Assembly (NCBI RefSeq): GCF_003046795.1
Contig: NZ_PZKN01000003.1
Location: 102,481-166,480, forward strand
From: Desulfonatronum sp. SC1
GTDB taxonomy: Bacteria; Desulfobacterota; Desulfovibrionia; Desulfovibrionales; Desulfonatronaceae
Length of the DNA: 64,000 bases
Direction: 5' to 3'
How positions within the stretch are numbered: position 1 is the first letter of the stretch; every line of letters begins with the position of its first letter. Shown here piece by piece: positions 33,381 through 42,857 of this stretch. Under the pieces are notes generated by a model. It searched no databases and was not told where the DNA came from. It saw only the letters and a list, made by a program, of their open reading frames with translations. Position numbers and translations under genes: made by a program.

Positions 33381-34213
33381 GATGGTGCTCCGTCCGCCAG
33401 GCGGGCTTTGATCGCGGCGTGGCGTTCCTCCAGGGAAGGCCGGTTTTCTTCGACGAAAATCCCGATGGGGGTGCGCTTGGCCCGCTCCGCCTCGGAAAGC
33501 TTGTCCAGGGCTTCGATGGGCGTGGCGTTCTTCTTGTACCACTGGTACATTTCCACGTTGGTCTTGAACTTGTTCTTGCGCCCGAACTGGGTGTGGCAGG
33601 GGGTGAGCACCTCCACCAGGTTGAATCCGGGCCGCTCCAGGGCCGTGGCCAGTATCCGGTCCAGCAGCTTGACGTGCAGCACGGTGCTGCGGGCCACGTA
33701 GGGCGCACCGGCGGCCTTGGCCAGATTGACGATGTCGAAGGCCTGTTCCTGCTGCCCGTACGGGCTGGTGGTGGAATAGCAGTTCTCCGCCGTGGTGGAG
33801 GAACTCTGGCCCCCGGTCATCCCGTAGATGTTGTTGTTCAGGATCAGGGCGGTCACGCCGATGTTCCGCCGGGCCGCGTGCAGGAAGTGGTTGCCGCCGA
33901 TGGACAGTGCGTCGCCGTCGCCCATGACCGCGATGACCTTCAGCTTCGGGTTGGCCATCTTGATTCCGGTGGCGAAGGTCAGGGCCCGGCCGTGGGTGGT
34001 GTGCACGGTGTTGAAGTCCACATAAACCGCGATCCGCCCGGAACAGCCGATCCCGGCCACCAGCACCACTTCGTCCTTGGTCAGGCCGAGCTGATGCACG
34101 CAGCGCACCAGGGAGCCGAGCACGATCCCGTGACCGCATCCAGGGCACAAAACATGCGGGAAGCGCTTGTTGTGCCGCAGATAGTGATGAATCAGTTGGG
34201 TAACTTCTGCCAT
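33377..34213 (-). CDS. korB: 2-oxoacid:ferredoxin oxidoreductase, beta subunit
   Basis: 278 residues. It contains HVLCPGCGHGIVLGSLVRC near residue 21 and the thiamine-diphosphate site VIAVMGDGDALSIGGNHF with the downstream LNNNIYGMTGGQ. It catalyses the TPP-dependent decarboxylation and electron transfer step. The 2-oxoglutarate type is favoured by size and the D-A-B-C order; other 2-oxoacids are possible. Confidence 0.9.
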   Translation of the reverse strand: MAEVTQLIHHYLRHNKRFPHVLCPGCGHGIVLGSLVRCVHQLGLTKDEVVLVAGIGCSGRIAVYVDFNTVHTTHGRALTFATGIKMANPKLKVIAVMGDGDALSIGGNHFLHAARRNIGVTALILNNNIYGMTGGQSSSTTAENCYSTTSPYGQQEQAFDIVNLAKAAGAPYVARSTVLHVKLLDRILATALERPGFNLVEVLTPCHTQFGRKNKFKTNVEMYQWYKKNATPIEALDKLSEAERAKRTPIGIFVEENRPSLEERHAAIKARLADGAPS

Positions 34214-34231
34214 GATTGTGTTTCCTGTCTG

Positions 34232-35395
34232 CTACGCTTTTACGAGCAGTTTGAGAATCTCCGCCGGAGTGATGATCTGCCCGTCGATTCGGTTCAATGT
34301 GCGGATCCGGCTGTGACCGTCGTTCACGCGCTTCACTTCACGGGACATCTGGCCCATGTTCAACTCCGGGACGATGACGGTCCGGCATTGCCGGATTATC
34401 CGGTCCACGGCCGGTCGCGGGAAGGGGAACAGGGTCTTCAGCTTGAGCAGACCGGCCTTGATGCCCTTTTCCCGGGCCTGCAGCACGGCCAGATGCGCGG
34501 AGCGGGCCACGCAGCCGTAGGCGATCACCGCCACCTCGGCGTCCTCGCAGGCCGTCTCCTCGACGATCTGGATGTCGTAGAAAAACTGATCGATTTTGCG
34601 GAACAACCGCTGCATCAGCTTTTCCACTTCATCGGGCCGGGAGGTGGGATAGCCGTTGACGTCGTGGGTCAGGCCGGTGACGTGGAACCGGTAGCCTTCT
34701 CCCAGAGCCGGCATGGGCGGAACCCCGCGCATTGATTCCTCGTAAGGCACGAACCATTCCGGGGGCATGGAGGGCTTGATCCGGGAAAAAATTTCGTAGG
34801 TGTCCCTGTTGGGGATATGAATTTTTTCACGGGTATGCGCCGTGATCTCGTCCAGCAGGAGAATGACCGGCGAACGGTACTTTTCGGACAAGTTGAAGGC
34901 CCGCACGGTCATGTCCAGACACTCCTGCACGTCACTGGCTGAAAGGACGATGATCGGGTGGTCGCCGTGGGTGCCCCAGCGGGCCTGCTGCACGTCGCCC
35001 TGGGCCGGGCTGGTGGGCATCCCGGTGCTGGGGCCGCCGCGCATCACGTTGACGATCACCAGCGGCGTCTCGGTCATGGAGGCGTAGCCGATGTGTTCCT
35101 GCATCAGGGAAAATCCCGGCCCCGAGGTGGCGGTCATGGATTTCCGACCGGCCAGGGACGCGCCGATCACCGCCCCCAGGCTGGCGATTTCATCCTCCAT
35201 TTGAATGAACACGCCCTCTGGAATCCCGGGCAGACGTTCGGCCATGATTTCGGCGATTTCCGTGGACGGCGTGATGGGATACCCGGCAAAAAAGGAACAC
35301 CCGGCCAGCAGGGCCCCCTCCACCACGGCCTCGTTGCCCAGAGCGAAAATAGCCCGCTCTTCCTTGCGTTGATTTTTTTTAACCTTCGTGGGCAT
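34232..35395 (-). CDS. korA: 2-oxoacid:ferredoxin oxidoreductase, alpha subunit
   Basis: 387 residues. The N-terminal pyrimidine-binding domain has GNEAVVEGALLAGCSFFAGY followed by PITPSTEIAE, and TSGPGFSLMQEHIGYASMTE with the Met-rich turn typical of Kor alpha. A C-terminal domain II (from about residue 265) follows. It pairs with KorB at the active site. The 18-base gap to korB and 17-base overlap with korD indicate one operon. Confidence 0.9.
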   Translation of the reverse strand: MPTKVKKNQRKEERAIFALGNEAVVEGALLAGCSFFAGYPITPSTEIAEIMAERLPGIPEGVFIQMEDEIASLGAVIGASLAGRKSMTATSGPGFSLMQEHIGYASMTETPLVIVNVMRGGPSTGMPTSPAQGDVQQARWGTHGDHPIIVLSASDVQECLDMTVRAFNLSEKYRSPVILLLDEITAHTREKIHIPNRDTYEIFSRIKPSMPPEWFVPYEESMRGVPPMPALGEGYRFHVTGLTHDVNGYPTSRPDEVEKLMQRLFRKIDQFFYDIQIVEETACEDAEVAVIAYGCVARSAHLAVLQAREKGIKAGLLKLKTLFPFPRPAVDRIIRQCRTVIVPELNMGQMSREVKRVNDGHSRIRTLNRIDGQIITPAEILKLLVKA

Positions 35396-35627
35396 GGTCG
35401 ACTTCTTTGTTGGCTGTGCTGCGTTTCATCTTCACCACAATGGCGAAATCCGGACAGTGGTACTCGCAAAACCCGCAGTTCCGGCATGATGCGCCCTGGA
35501 TGACCCTGGCTTTGCCGTCCGGTCCCAATTCCAAGACATGACCGGGACAGAAGGCCACGCAGACGCCGCACCCCTTGCACCAGTCAGGATAGATGGAAAC
35601 CACCGCTTGTTCTTTCTTTTTGGCCAT
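35379..35627 (-). CDS. korD: 2-oxoacid:ferredoxin oxidoreductase, delta (ferredoxin) subunit
   Basis: 82 residues from the ATG at 35627. Two [4Fe-4S] motifs are clear: CKGCGVCVAFCP near residue 16 and CRNCGFCEYHCP near 46. It passes electrons from the catalytic subunits. No good ribosome-binding site is visible before this ATG, but the longer frame (to 35714) has no ferredoxin-like extension. First gene of korDABC. Confidence 0.88.
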   Translation of the reverse strand: MAKKKEQAVVSIYPDWCKGCGVCVAFCPGHVLELGPDGKARVIQGASCRNCGFCEYHCPDFAIVVKMKRSTANKEVDHAHEG

Positions 35628-35776
35628 AATCACGCTACATGTGCTGGGAGGATCGTCGCCGTGCGCAACCGGAAAGGCGACATGAGTGCGGGCGAGCCGC
35701 ACTTCCACGAACACGATCCGTCTTTTGCGCGAGAGACGGAACGTTGGGCTTAGCGCAACCCACAGAGGATTTCAAC

Positions 35777-36859
35777 ATGGCCGTGCAAAAAAAAATGTTC
35801 ATTCCGGACATTCAGCCCGGAACCCGGATCGACGAGGTGTTCGTCCTGGTGGAGGCCCGGCAGGGCCAGGCCCGCAACGGCCCGTACTGGCAGGTGCGGT
35901 TGCAGGACGCCCGCGGGGCCGTGGATGGAAAGATCTGGAGCCCGGTCAGCCAGAATTATCCGGAACTGCCCGTGGGTGAAGTGGTCCGGGTCGCCGGAAG
36001 CGCGGACCTGTTCCGGGACCAGCTCCAACTCCGCATCGAACAACTGGAAGCCGTCACGGCCCCCCGGGACCAGATCGACTGGTCCCTGTTCCTGCCGCGC
36101 AGCGTCCGGGAGCCGGAGGAAATGCTCCTGGAGCTGGAGGAACTGTGCAAACGGGAGCTGCATCACGCCCCGTGGCGCAAATTCTGCCGCAAAATCCTCC
36201 AACACCCCGAAATCCGCTCCCGCCTCCTGCTCGCCCCGGGGGCCAAGTCCATGCACCACGCCTACATCGGCGGCCTGCTGGAGCATACCCTGTCGGTCTG
36301 CCGCCTGAGCCTGGCCATCAGTGACCAGTATCCCGAAGTGGACCGGGAAGTCCTGCTGGTGGGCGCGGTGTTCCACGACCTGGGCAAGGCCTGGGAACTG
36401 GATGCCGGAATCCAACGCGACTACACCGACCCCGGGCGGCTCCTGGGCCACATTCTGCTGGGCCTGGAAGTGCTCGAACCGTTCCTGGCAAAAAACGACG
36501 ACCTCGCCCCGGGCCTGAAGCTGCACCTCAAACACCTGCTGGCCAGCCACCACGGAACCTACGAATACGGCTCCCCCAGCCTCCCCAAGACCTCCGAAGC
36601 CCTGATCCTGCACTACGCCGACAACCTGGACGCCAAGGTGAACATGACCTCCGTGCTGGTGCAGGCCCTGCCCGAGGAAACCACCTGGACCCCCTACCAA
36701 CGCAGCATGGAACGCCAATTCTATCGCCCGGAACGCACCCCCAAACCGGAAACCAAACGCCCGGCAGCGGCAAACCGGACGGAACGCCCCGGCGTCCGCA
36801 GCTTTTTGCATGAATTGCAGCCAAAGTATGCGGATGTGAATGAAAATGGGGAGGGGTAA
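35777..36859 (+). CDS. OB-fold / HD-domain phosphohydrolase (YhaM-like 3'-5' exonuclease)
   Basis: 360 residues from the ATG at 35777 (AGAGGA upstream). An N-terminal OB-fold (about residues 10-95; RNGPYWQVRLQDARGAVDGK) is followed by an HD domain with HHAYIGGLLEHTLSVCRL and VGAVFHDLGKAWEL, then LLASHHGTYEYG and LHYADNLDAKVN. This domain pair is that of YhaM exoribonucleases. A Pro/Arg-rich tail precedes the end. It diverges from korD. Confidence 0.85.
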   Translation: MAVQKKMFIPDIQPGTRIDEVFVLVEARQGQARNGPYWQVRLQDARGAVDGKIWSPVSQNYPELPVGEVVRVAGSADLFRDQLQLRIEQLEAVTAPRDQIDWSLFLPRSVREPEEMLLELEELCKRELHHAPWRKFCRKILQHPEIRSRLLLAPGAKSMHHAYIGGLLEHTLSVCRLSLAISDQYPEVDREVLLVGAVFHDLGKAWELDAGIQRDYTDPGRLLGHILLGLEVLEPFLAKNDDLAPGLKLHLKHLLASHHGTYEYGSPSLPKTSEALILHYADNLDAKVNMTSVLVQALPEETTWTPYQRSMERQFYRPERTPKPETKRPAAANRTERPGVRSFLHELQPKYADVNENGEG

Positions 36860-36914
36860 TTTCTAGAGCTCCTTCGCTCGTAACCGCCCATAATATTTTG
36901 AGGCCATCTTCCTT

Positions 36915-37271
36915 TCAGCGCCGCGCCGCCGTTTGGCGCGACTGCTGGAGCGCACTATTATGCGCCATGTTCTTTAACTCGATTTCATGGGCCTCATACT
37001 CACCCAGATGGGCGCGCATCAGGCTTTTCCAGAGTTTTCCATGGTTTGGGATAGAGAAGTGGAGCAGCTCGTGGACGATGACGTAGTCCCACAACTCCTG
37101 CCTGAGTTCGAGCAGGTCCGTGCTGAAGTTGAGGTGTCCGTTGGTGGAGCAGGAGGCCCATTTATTCCGCATCGGGCGCATACCAAGCCATACCACGTCA
37201 ACGTCCAGTTTTTTCGCCCAATGAAGGACTCGATCTTTAAACGCGCGTTTTTGATCCAGTGCCGCCGTCAC
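36915..37271 (-). CDS. YgjP/M48-like zinc metallopeptidase in the restriction operon
   Basis: 118 residues, probably from a GTG at 37271 right after the hsdR stop. The zinc motif is VIVHELLHFSIPNHGKLWK (HEXXH plus downstream His), preceded by NKWASCSTNGHLNFS, as in the YgjP family. It is shorter than free-standing YgjP proteins but keeps the catalytic part. Small metallopeptidases of this type often follow hsdR genes, though why is unknown. Confidence 0.82.
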   Translation of the reverse strand: MTAALDQKRAFKDRVLHWAKKLDVDVVWLGMRPMRNKWASCSTNGHLNFSTDLLELRQELWDYVIVHELLHFSIPNHGKLWKSLMRAHLGEYEAHEIELKNMAHNSALQQSRQTAARR

Positions 37272-37272
37272 T

Positions 37273-40224
37273 TTAAATCCTGTCCGCCTTTTCCAGCAGC
37301 CTGAAAAGCTGATTCACCAAGGCTGTCACCCGTTCCAGGTCGTCACTATTGGCCAGAACGGCGAAGGTCACTTTTTTGCGCAGCTCGCGCAGCGAGTTTT
37401 CGCTCTTCTTCCAGTTGGGAAATTCCACGAAGGCCTGCTTGATCGTGCGGCTCACGTCTTCAGCGTTGTTGATCTCCGCATCAAGCAGCGTTCGATAGAC
37501 AAAGTAGGTCAAGCCATCAAAACCCTTCTTTGCCTGCTCCTTTTTTCGCGCCTCATTCGCTTCCACTTCCCGTAATAACGCGTCCAGCGCATCAGCCGTG
37601 CTGGTCTGACGATCCTCAAAACTCTCCTGTACCGCTTGCGCCCGCTGGGCCATGGCGATGAGATACGGGTCGTCGCTCTCCTCCTCGGCCTTTTTTTCAA
37701 TGCTCTTGACCAGGTTGATGATCTTGTTCCCGTCTCCGCCCTTGTTCTCGGCGATATACCTGACCGTGTCTTCGTTCAGTTCCAGGATTTCGTTGACGGG
37801 CAGGATGTAACCGGTCCCGACATGCTTTTGGACCAGCTCACGGGTCTTTTTCTGGAAATCCCGATCAACCTGGATCCGCTTGGCGTAGGCCTTTCTCACG
37901 ACGTCGTAGATCGCCGCGAGCGTGCCGTAATCATCGATGAAGGGCCGCAGGAAGGCATCCGGGGAGATGATCTCGTAGAGCATCTCGATCTCCTTGAATT
38001 CCTTGAAGAACGCCTTGCGCCGTTCCGGGTCGCGAAAATGCTCGATCAGGGCGTCGACATCCTTGTCGTCAAAATTCCGCTCGATCAGCGCCAGGTATCC
38101 CGGAGCCCGCTGGTCCATCTTGTTCTGGAAAAGCACCTTGAGGAGCTTCAGGTCCTTGACGATGGCGTTGATCTCTTCGCTGTCAAAGGCCAGGGCCTTC
38201 TCCAGCTTGTCGAAGATGCCGACGAAATCGAGCACAAAGCCGTGTGGCTTGACCATCTCGGCTAGCTCGTTTTCGTAGGGACGGTTCACCCGGGCGATGG
38301 CCTGCAGCAAGGTGTGGTCGCGCATCGGCTTGTCGAGATACATCGCGTAGAGCACCGGCGCGTCGAAGCCGGTGAGCAGCTTCTCGGTGACGATCAGGAT
38401 CTTCGGCTGCTGCTCGAGCTTGCCGAAGCTCTTGCGGATCTGCCGCTCTTTTTTCGCTTCGAGGTGGAATTCCTTGAGCAGCGCGGAGTCGTTGTTGCTG
38501 CCGGTGTAGACCACCTCGGAATATTCGGCCGGCAAAAACCGGTCCAGGGCATGTTTATAAAGGGCGCAGGCCTCGCGATCGACGCCCACCAGAAAGGCCT
38601 TGTATCCCAGCGGCTCGACATTCTCGCGGTAGTGCTGCGCGACAAATTGCGCCACCTTTTGAATGCGGTCCGTGCCCTTGAGAAAATTCTTCAGGTTCAC
38701 CGCCCGTTCGAGGATCTTGTTCAGCTCCGCGATATCCGCCACACCCTCGGCTTCGGCCAGGGAGAGGAACTCCTTGTCCAGGGTTTCGTGCGGCACCAGC
38801 ATCTCGCTTTCGGCCAGGCTGTAGTAGAGCGGCAAGGTGGTGCCGTCGCCGATGCTGTCGGCAATGGAGTACTTGTGCAGATAGCCCTTGTCGTCCTCGC
38901 AGCCGAAGGTCTTGAAGGTGCCGCGTCCGTAGGCGGTCTTGTCCACCGGGGTGCCGGTAAAGCCGATATAGCCGGCATTCGGCAGCCCGGCCATCAGGAA
39001 GTTGCCCAGATCGCCGCCCGTGGTGCGGTGCGCCTCATCGATCAGCACGTAGATATTCGAGCGGGTATTGATATTCGCCGGCATGTCGCGGAACTTGTGG
39101 ATCATCGTCACGATGATCCCCCGGTAGTCGTCGCAGAGCAGCTTGTTCAGCCGCGCGATGCTGCCGGCATGTTCCAGATTGCTTAAGCCCAGGGCGGCCA
39201 GGTTCTTGAGCATCTGATCTTCCAGCTCGTTGCGGTCGATCATCAGCAGAATCGTCGGCTTGTCCGCCTCGGGGGCGCGGAAGAGCCGCTCCGCCGCCTT
39301 GATCATGGTGAAGGTCTTGCCGCTGCCCTGGGTGTGCCAGATCAGGCCGCGGGTGCGAACGGGATCGAGAGCGCGGCTGACGGTGGCCTCCACCGCGCCG
39401 GTCTGGTGCTGGCGCAGGATGTATTTGTTCAGCTCCTCGTCCTTCTCGGCAAAGACGATGTAGTCCTTCAGGAAGGCGAGCACCTGCCCGATGGCGCAGA
39501 AGCTCTTCACCTTGGCCTCCAGCTTGCCGATCTCCTCATTCTTCCAGTTGAAGATATTCCGGCGCACCGTGTTCCAAGTGACCCCGTAGGAAAAGCCGAT
39601 GGCGTCGGTGGCGGTAAAGACTTGCTGGGACACGAACAGCTCGGGCGTTTCGCGGTGGTAGCGGCGGATCTGGTCCACCCCCAGGGCAATCGCCTCGTCT
39701 TTATTGGCGTTCTTGCACTCGATCATCAGCACCGGTATGCCGTTGATCAGAAAGACCACATCCTCCCGCGTGCCGTAGTGGCCGTTGTGAAAGGCCCACT
39801 CCTCGGTGACTTCATAAACATTCCGGCGAGCCGCCGGTGGCCTCTCCGGATCATCATAATCGATCAGGACCAGATCGCGCTCGCGCTTCTCCTCGTGATC
39901 GAAAAATTTGCCCCGGTTGCGCAGATGCTCGACGAATTCCCGGTTGCCGAAAATGTCGGCGTGGAGATGGCGAAACCGACCGAGCAACGCGCCCTCGGCC
40001 TCGGCATAACGCGGGTTGAACTCCCGCACCTTGGCGTCGAGCAGGTCGTCGAAGAAGAGCGAGCGGTTCTTGGAGCGATCGGCTGGCGGCACGTCAGGGT
40101 CGAATCCGCGCCGCCGTTCGGCTTCCTCGTGGGACACGAATGTCCATCCGATGGCCTCGGCGTAGGTGAGGATGCGGGCTTGGACGGTTTTGTGTTCGGA
40201 GGGTGTGGGCATTTTAGTGGTCAC
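37273..40224 (-). CDS. hsdR: Type I restriction enzyme, R subunit
   Basis: 983 residues. An N-terminal nuclease domain has FLINGIPVLMIECKNANKDE (the E-x-K of the PD-(D/E)XK site). Helicase motifs follow: GLIWHTQGSGKTFTMIKA (Walker A), YVLIDEAHRTTGG (motif II), GFTGTPV (motif III) and LLQAIARVNRPY (motif VI). The subunit translocates and cuts unmodified DNA when joined to HsdM2-HsdS. It starts at a GTG overlapping the RhuM stop (GTGA). No disruption is seen. Confidence 0.94.
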   Translation of the reverse strand: MTTKMPTPSEHKTVQARILTYAEAIGWTFVSHEEAERRRGFDPDVPPADRSKNRSLFFDDLLDAKVREFNPRYAEAEGALLGRFRHLHADIFGNREFVEHLRNRGKFFDHEEKRERDLVLIDYDDPERPPAARRNVYEVTEEWAFHNGHYGTREDVVFLINGIPVLMIECKNANKDEAIALGVDQIRRYHRETPELFVSQQVFTATDAIGFSYGVTWNTVRRNIFNWKNEEIGKLEAKVKSFCAIGQVLAFLKDYIVFAEKDEELNKYILRQHQTGAVEATVSRALDPVRTRGLIWHTQGSGKTFTMIKAAERLFRAPEADKPTILLMIDRNELEDQMLKNLAALGLSNLEHAGSIARLNKLLCDDYRGIIVTMIHKFRDMPANINTRSNIYVLIDEAHRTTGGDLGNFLMAGLPNAGYIGFTGTPVDKTAYGRGTFKTFGCEDDKGYLHKYSIADSIGDGTTLPLYYSLAESEMLVPHETLDKEFLSLAEAEGVADIAELNKILERAVNLKNFLKGTDRIQKVAQFVAQHYRENVEPLGYKAFLVGVDREACALYKHALDRFLPAEYSEVVYTGSNNDSALLKEFHLEAKKERQIRKSFGKLEQQPKILIVTEKLLTGFDAPVLYAMYLDKPMRDHTLLQAIARVNRPYENELAEMVKPHGFVLDFVGIFDKLEKALAFDSEEINAIVKDLKLLKVLFQNKMDQRAPGYLALIERNFDDKDVDALIEHFRDPERRKAFFKEFKEIEMLYEIISPDAFLRPFIDDYGTLAAIYDVVRKAYAKRIQVDRDFQKKTRELVQKHVGTGYILPVNEILELNEDTVRYIAENKGGDGNKIINLVKSIEKKAEEESDDPYLIAMAQRAQAVQESFEDRQTSTADALDALLREVEANEARKKEQAKKGFDGLTYFVYRTLLDAEINNAEDVSRTIKQAFVEFPNWKKSENSLRELRKKVTFAVLANSDDLERVTALVNQLFRLLEKADRI

Positions 40225-41285
40225 TCATCCGGTTTTGTATTCCTTCCCAGCTGCTTCATAATCCGGTCGAAGTCGCTTTCAAACAGCCGGTCCTGCACGA
40301 TGCGGTATCTTTCAAACTCGCACTCGGCGTGGGCCTTGGCGATCTCCGCCGTCACTTTTCCCGCGTCCTGCAAAATTTCACGGTCGGTCGCCTCAATGAA
40401 GCGGTTCAGTCGGGTTTCCCAATCCTGCATGGTCATGGGGATCTTACGCAGCGCCATAGCTTCCGCAACATCCAGATAGGCCGAAACCAGCCGTACCAGT
40501 TGCGCCATTTCATATTCGTTCAGGTAGTTCTTGGCCACGCCGACGTCGAATTTCTGGATTTTCCCTCGCGGGGCGTCCTTCCAAGTGGTCAGGCCCATGT
40601 TCTCTTTTTCGGCATTGGCCCGGTGGAAAATAACCTCAGCTGCCGTCTGGCCGTGGATTGCCCAGTGCAGCTTGTTCTGTACAGTCGAGAAAAATCGCTT
40701 GGTGGCCTGGGCCGTCACGTCATAGTCGATGGAGGTCGCGTAGATGTCGGTGATTTTCTGGTAAAACTTTCGTTCGGAGAGGCGAATCTCTCGAATGCGC
40801 TGTAACTGCTCTTCAAAGTATTGATTGGTGAGGATGGAGCCGCCACTTTTCAGGCGCTCGTCATCCATCGTGTAGCCCTTGATGGTGAACTCCTCGATAA
40901 TGGTGGTCGCCCATTTGCGGAACTGCACGGCACGTTCGGAGTTGACCTTGTAGCCGACGGCGATGATGGCGGCGAGGTTGTAGTGCTTGGTGTTGTAACT
41001 TTTGCCGTCGGCGGCAGTTATTCGAAAATTTCGAATAACTGCATTTTCCTGCAACTCATTGTCGGCAAAGATTTTTTTCAGGTGGTAGTTGATGGTGTGG
41101 GTTTCCACATCATAGAGTACCCCCATCATCTTCTGGGTCAGCCAGATGTTCTCATCGGCGTAAACCACCTCCACACCGCCCGTACCGCTTGCCGCGACAA
41201 AGGTCAGATATTCCGCCGCCGAGGAACGGACGAGGGATTTCTCATTCTTTCCGGATACCTTCGGATACTTGCCCTTACTCATCAT
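40221..41285 (-). CDS. RhuM-family protein
   Basis: 354 residues. It contains ENIWLTQKMMGVLYDVETHT with NYHLKKIF, YNLAAIIAVGYKVNSERAVQ and FRKWATTIIEEF, which define RhuM (virulence protein RhuM / DUF3560-like DNA-binding N-domain). These genes recur inside type I restriction operons between hsdS and hsdR, as here, but their biochemical role is unknown. A perfect inverted repeat lies 194 bases upstream. Confidence 0.85.
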   Translation of the reverse strand: MMSKGKYPKVSGKNEKSLVRSSAAEYLTFVAASGTGGVEVVYADENIWLTQKMMGVLYDVETHTINYHLKKIFADNELQENAVIRNFRITAADGKSYNTKHYNLAAIIAVGYKVNSERAVQFRKWATTIIEEFTIKGYTMDDERLKSGGSILTNQYFEEQLQRIREIRLSERKFYQKITDIYATSIDYDVTAQATKRFFSTVQNKLHWAIHGQTAAEVIFHRANAEKENMGLTTWKDAPRGKIQKFDVGVAKNYLNEYEMAQLVRLVSAYLDVAEAMALRKIPMTMQDWETRLNRFIEATDREILQDAGKVTAEIAKAHAECEFERYRIVQDRLFESDFDRIMKQLGRNTKPDE

Positions 41286-41478
41286 TGGACACCTTTTTTT
41301 TGCACGCGAAGGCGCGAAATATCAATAAATCAGGCACCAACCTGCCCCCCTCAGAGTTCTGGCTTTTATGACAAATCCATTTGTGACTCATTTTTCAAAA
41401 AAATGAGCCGCAAATTAAGCGGAACGATCCTCCATCATCTCAACATTCCGTAATGGAAAGCTGGGCATGAGCCAAATT

Positions 41479-41509
41479 ATATGTCGCTAAAGCATGTTTA
41501 GCGACATAT
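41479..41509. promoter_or_regulatory. Perfect 13-bp inverted repeat between hsdS and RhuM
   Basis: ATATGTCGCTAAA and its exact complement flank the 5-base centre GCATG. A further half-like element GTCGCCAATAT follows at about 41523. Neither side has a good T-run, so an operator for a dimeric regulator is more likely than a terminator. The remaining bases of 41286-41579 hold no gene I can support. Confidence 0.6.
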
Positions 41510-41579
41510 TGGAGTTTTATTTGTCGCCAATATCGGATAGGCGCAGATTTATTTTGTGTTCTCCGGGTTGTTGGCATGG

Positions 41580-42857
41580 CTACCTACTCGAAATCGGGAT
41601 TTTAAGATCGATATCATGAACGCGGGTCTTCGCGGTCATCAGTTCGTGAAGGAGGGTGCGGAAGAGGTCTTGGAGTTGCGTGCGCTTCTCTTCGTGAAGC
41701 TCTTTCTTCCTCTCAAGACTCTGAATTGCCGACGCGATCTCATTCTGGGTCATTAAATCTGGCAGAGGAATTTTGAATGCCGCGACTTCATGGCCCATTA
41801 AGGTTGCAGTTCCGTGTCCGGAGCGCCCCACTTTCTTAAACAGGTTTTCTCGGAACGCTTCCAGTGCGTAGAGAAGGAAGTCGGAGCGAAGCTTCGTTCC
41901 GGGGACGATGGCCTTCATATCCTGATTAATTGCCATCGGGACTTCGGCGAGAGCGACGGGTACAGTCTTCGCCAAAATCATTCCGCGAACGACAACAAAG
42001 ACTGAACCTGCTGGGGCGAGCTTGCTGCCTTTTTCAAGTGCTTCCTGGGAGATATGATCCGTAACGTCATTAAGTCGAGGGCGCTTCATGTCCTTCGGCG
42101 ACACCCAAGGAATTGTTCCCTGCCAGAATTCTGCAATCTTCTTCGACGGAGTTCCTCCGCTCTGGAATCGACAGACTTCCGAGAGCGGCACCACCTCCCA
42201 ACTCTCCGGCACCGGACCGATTTCGGTTTTTTTTTGGGGTTCGTTGCGGAGGCCTTCGGTGAAGAGTTTGTGCATGAGGGCCTTTTTCAGCTCGGTGGTG
42301 GCCTGAATGATCCGCTCCTGCGCTACGATCGCCCGCTGCACCGTCGAAAGGATGTGCGCGATCTTTTTTTGTTCGGGGAGTGGGGGGAGCGGGAACCAAG
42401 ATGCTGTTACGTCTGAGTCACGGACTGCGGGATAACTCGCGCCACGTTCCAATCCCGCCATCCGCGCATTGAAGTGATCGGTGATCAGAAACGAATATAG
42501 GAAACCCGGTTCTGCCTTCGCTTTATCGCACCGCAAAACGCAATATCCGGTACTCGCAATCGCACCGTCGAGTTCCGGAGGCACCAACGCGATTCGCTTG
42601 AGAGTTGGGCGAACTGTCGCAAACAGAACATCGTCAGTTTCGATCGCTTTTCTCGCTCGGCTTGGTGCTTCCGATCCGAGTGTGGGAGCCGCACCGGTAA
42701 TTTTGAAAGACGTGTTGGAGACAGCTGAAACATCGACGTATTGAAAAACTTTGTCGGGTTTCTTCCGCGGATCACGCTGCTTCGCTTTTACGACGACATT
42801 TCCAATGAACGATTCCGTCCATGTCGCAGGAAGTGGATATGGATTGCCGTCCATCAC
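41580..42857 (-). CDS. hsdS: Type I restriction enzyme, specificity subunit
   Basis: 425 residues with two target-recognition domains, each followed by a long helix. The first ends WFPLPPLPEQKKIAHILST with QATTELKKALMHKLFTEG; the second ends with KIPLPDLMTQNEIASAIQSL and the C-terminal coiled coil ELHEEKRTQLQDLFRTLL. The two TRDs read the halves of a bipartite site that cannot be predicted here. Its start overlaps the upstream stop (ATGA). Confidence 0.93.
   Translation of the reverse strand: MMDGNPYPLPATWTESFIGNVVVKAKQRDPRKKPDKVFQYVDVSAVSNTSFKITGAAPTLGSEAPSRARKAIETDDVLFATVRPTLKRIALVPPELDGAIASTGYCVLRCDKAKAEPGFLYSFLITDHFNARMAGLERGASYPAVRDSDVTASWFPLPPLPEQKKIAHILSTVQRAIVAQERIIQATTELKKALMHKLFTEGLRNEPQKKTEIGPVPESWEVVPLSEVCRFQSGGTPSKKIAEFWQGTIPWVSPKDMKRPRLNDVTDHISQEALEKGSKLAPAGSVFVVVRGMILAKTVPVALAEVPMAINQDMKAIVPGTKLRSDFLLYALEAFRENLFKKVGRSGHGTATLMGHEVAAFKIPLPDLMTQNEIASAIQSLERKKELHEEKRTQLQDLFRTLLHELMTAKTRVHDIDLKIPISSR

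Noticed and set aside
32796..34148. A 450-codon open frame covering korC and most of korB
   Set aside because: Only its last 194 codons match a family (Kor gamma); the upstream part is an out-of-frame shadow of korB, rich in Arg/Gly/Pro as expected of a GC-rich alternative frame.
41479..41509. Terminator after hsdS
   Set aside because: The stem is perfect but neither side is followed by a continuous T-run, so it was listed as a likely operator instead.
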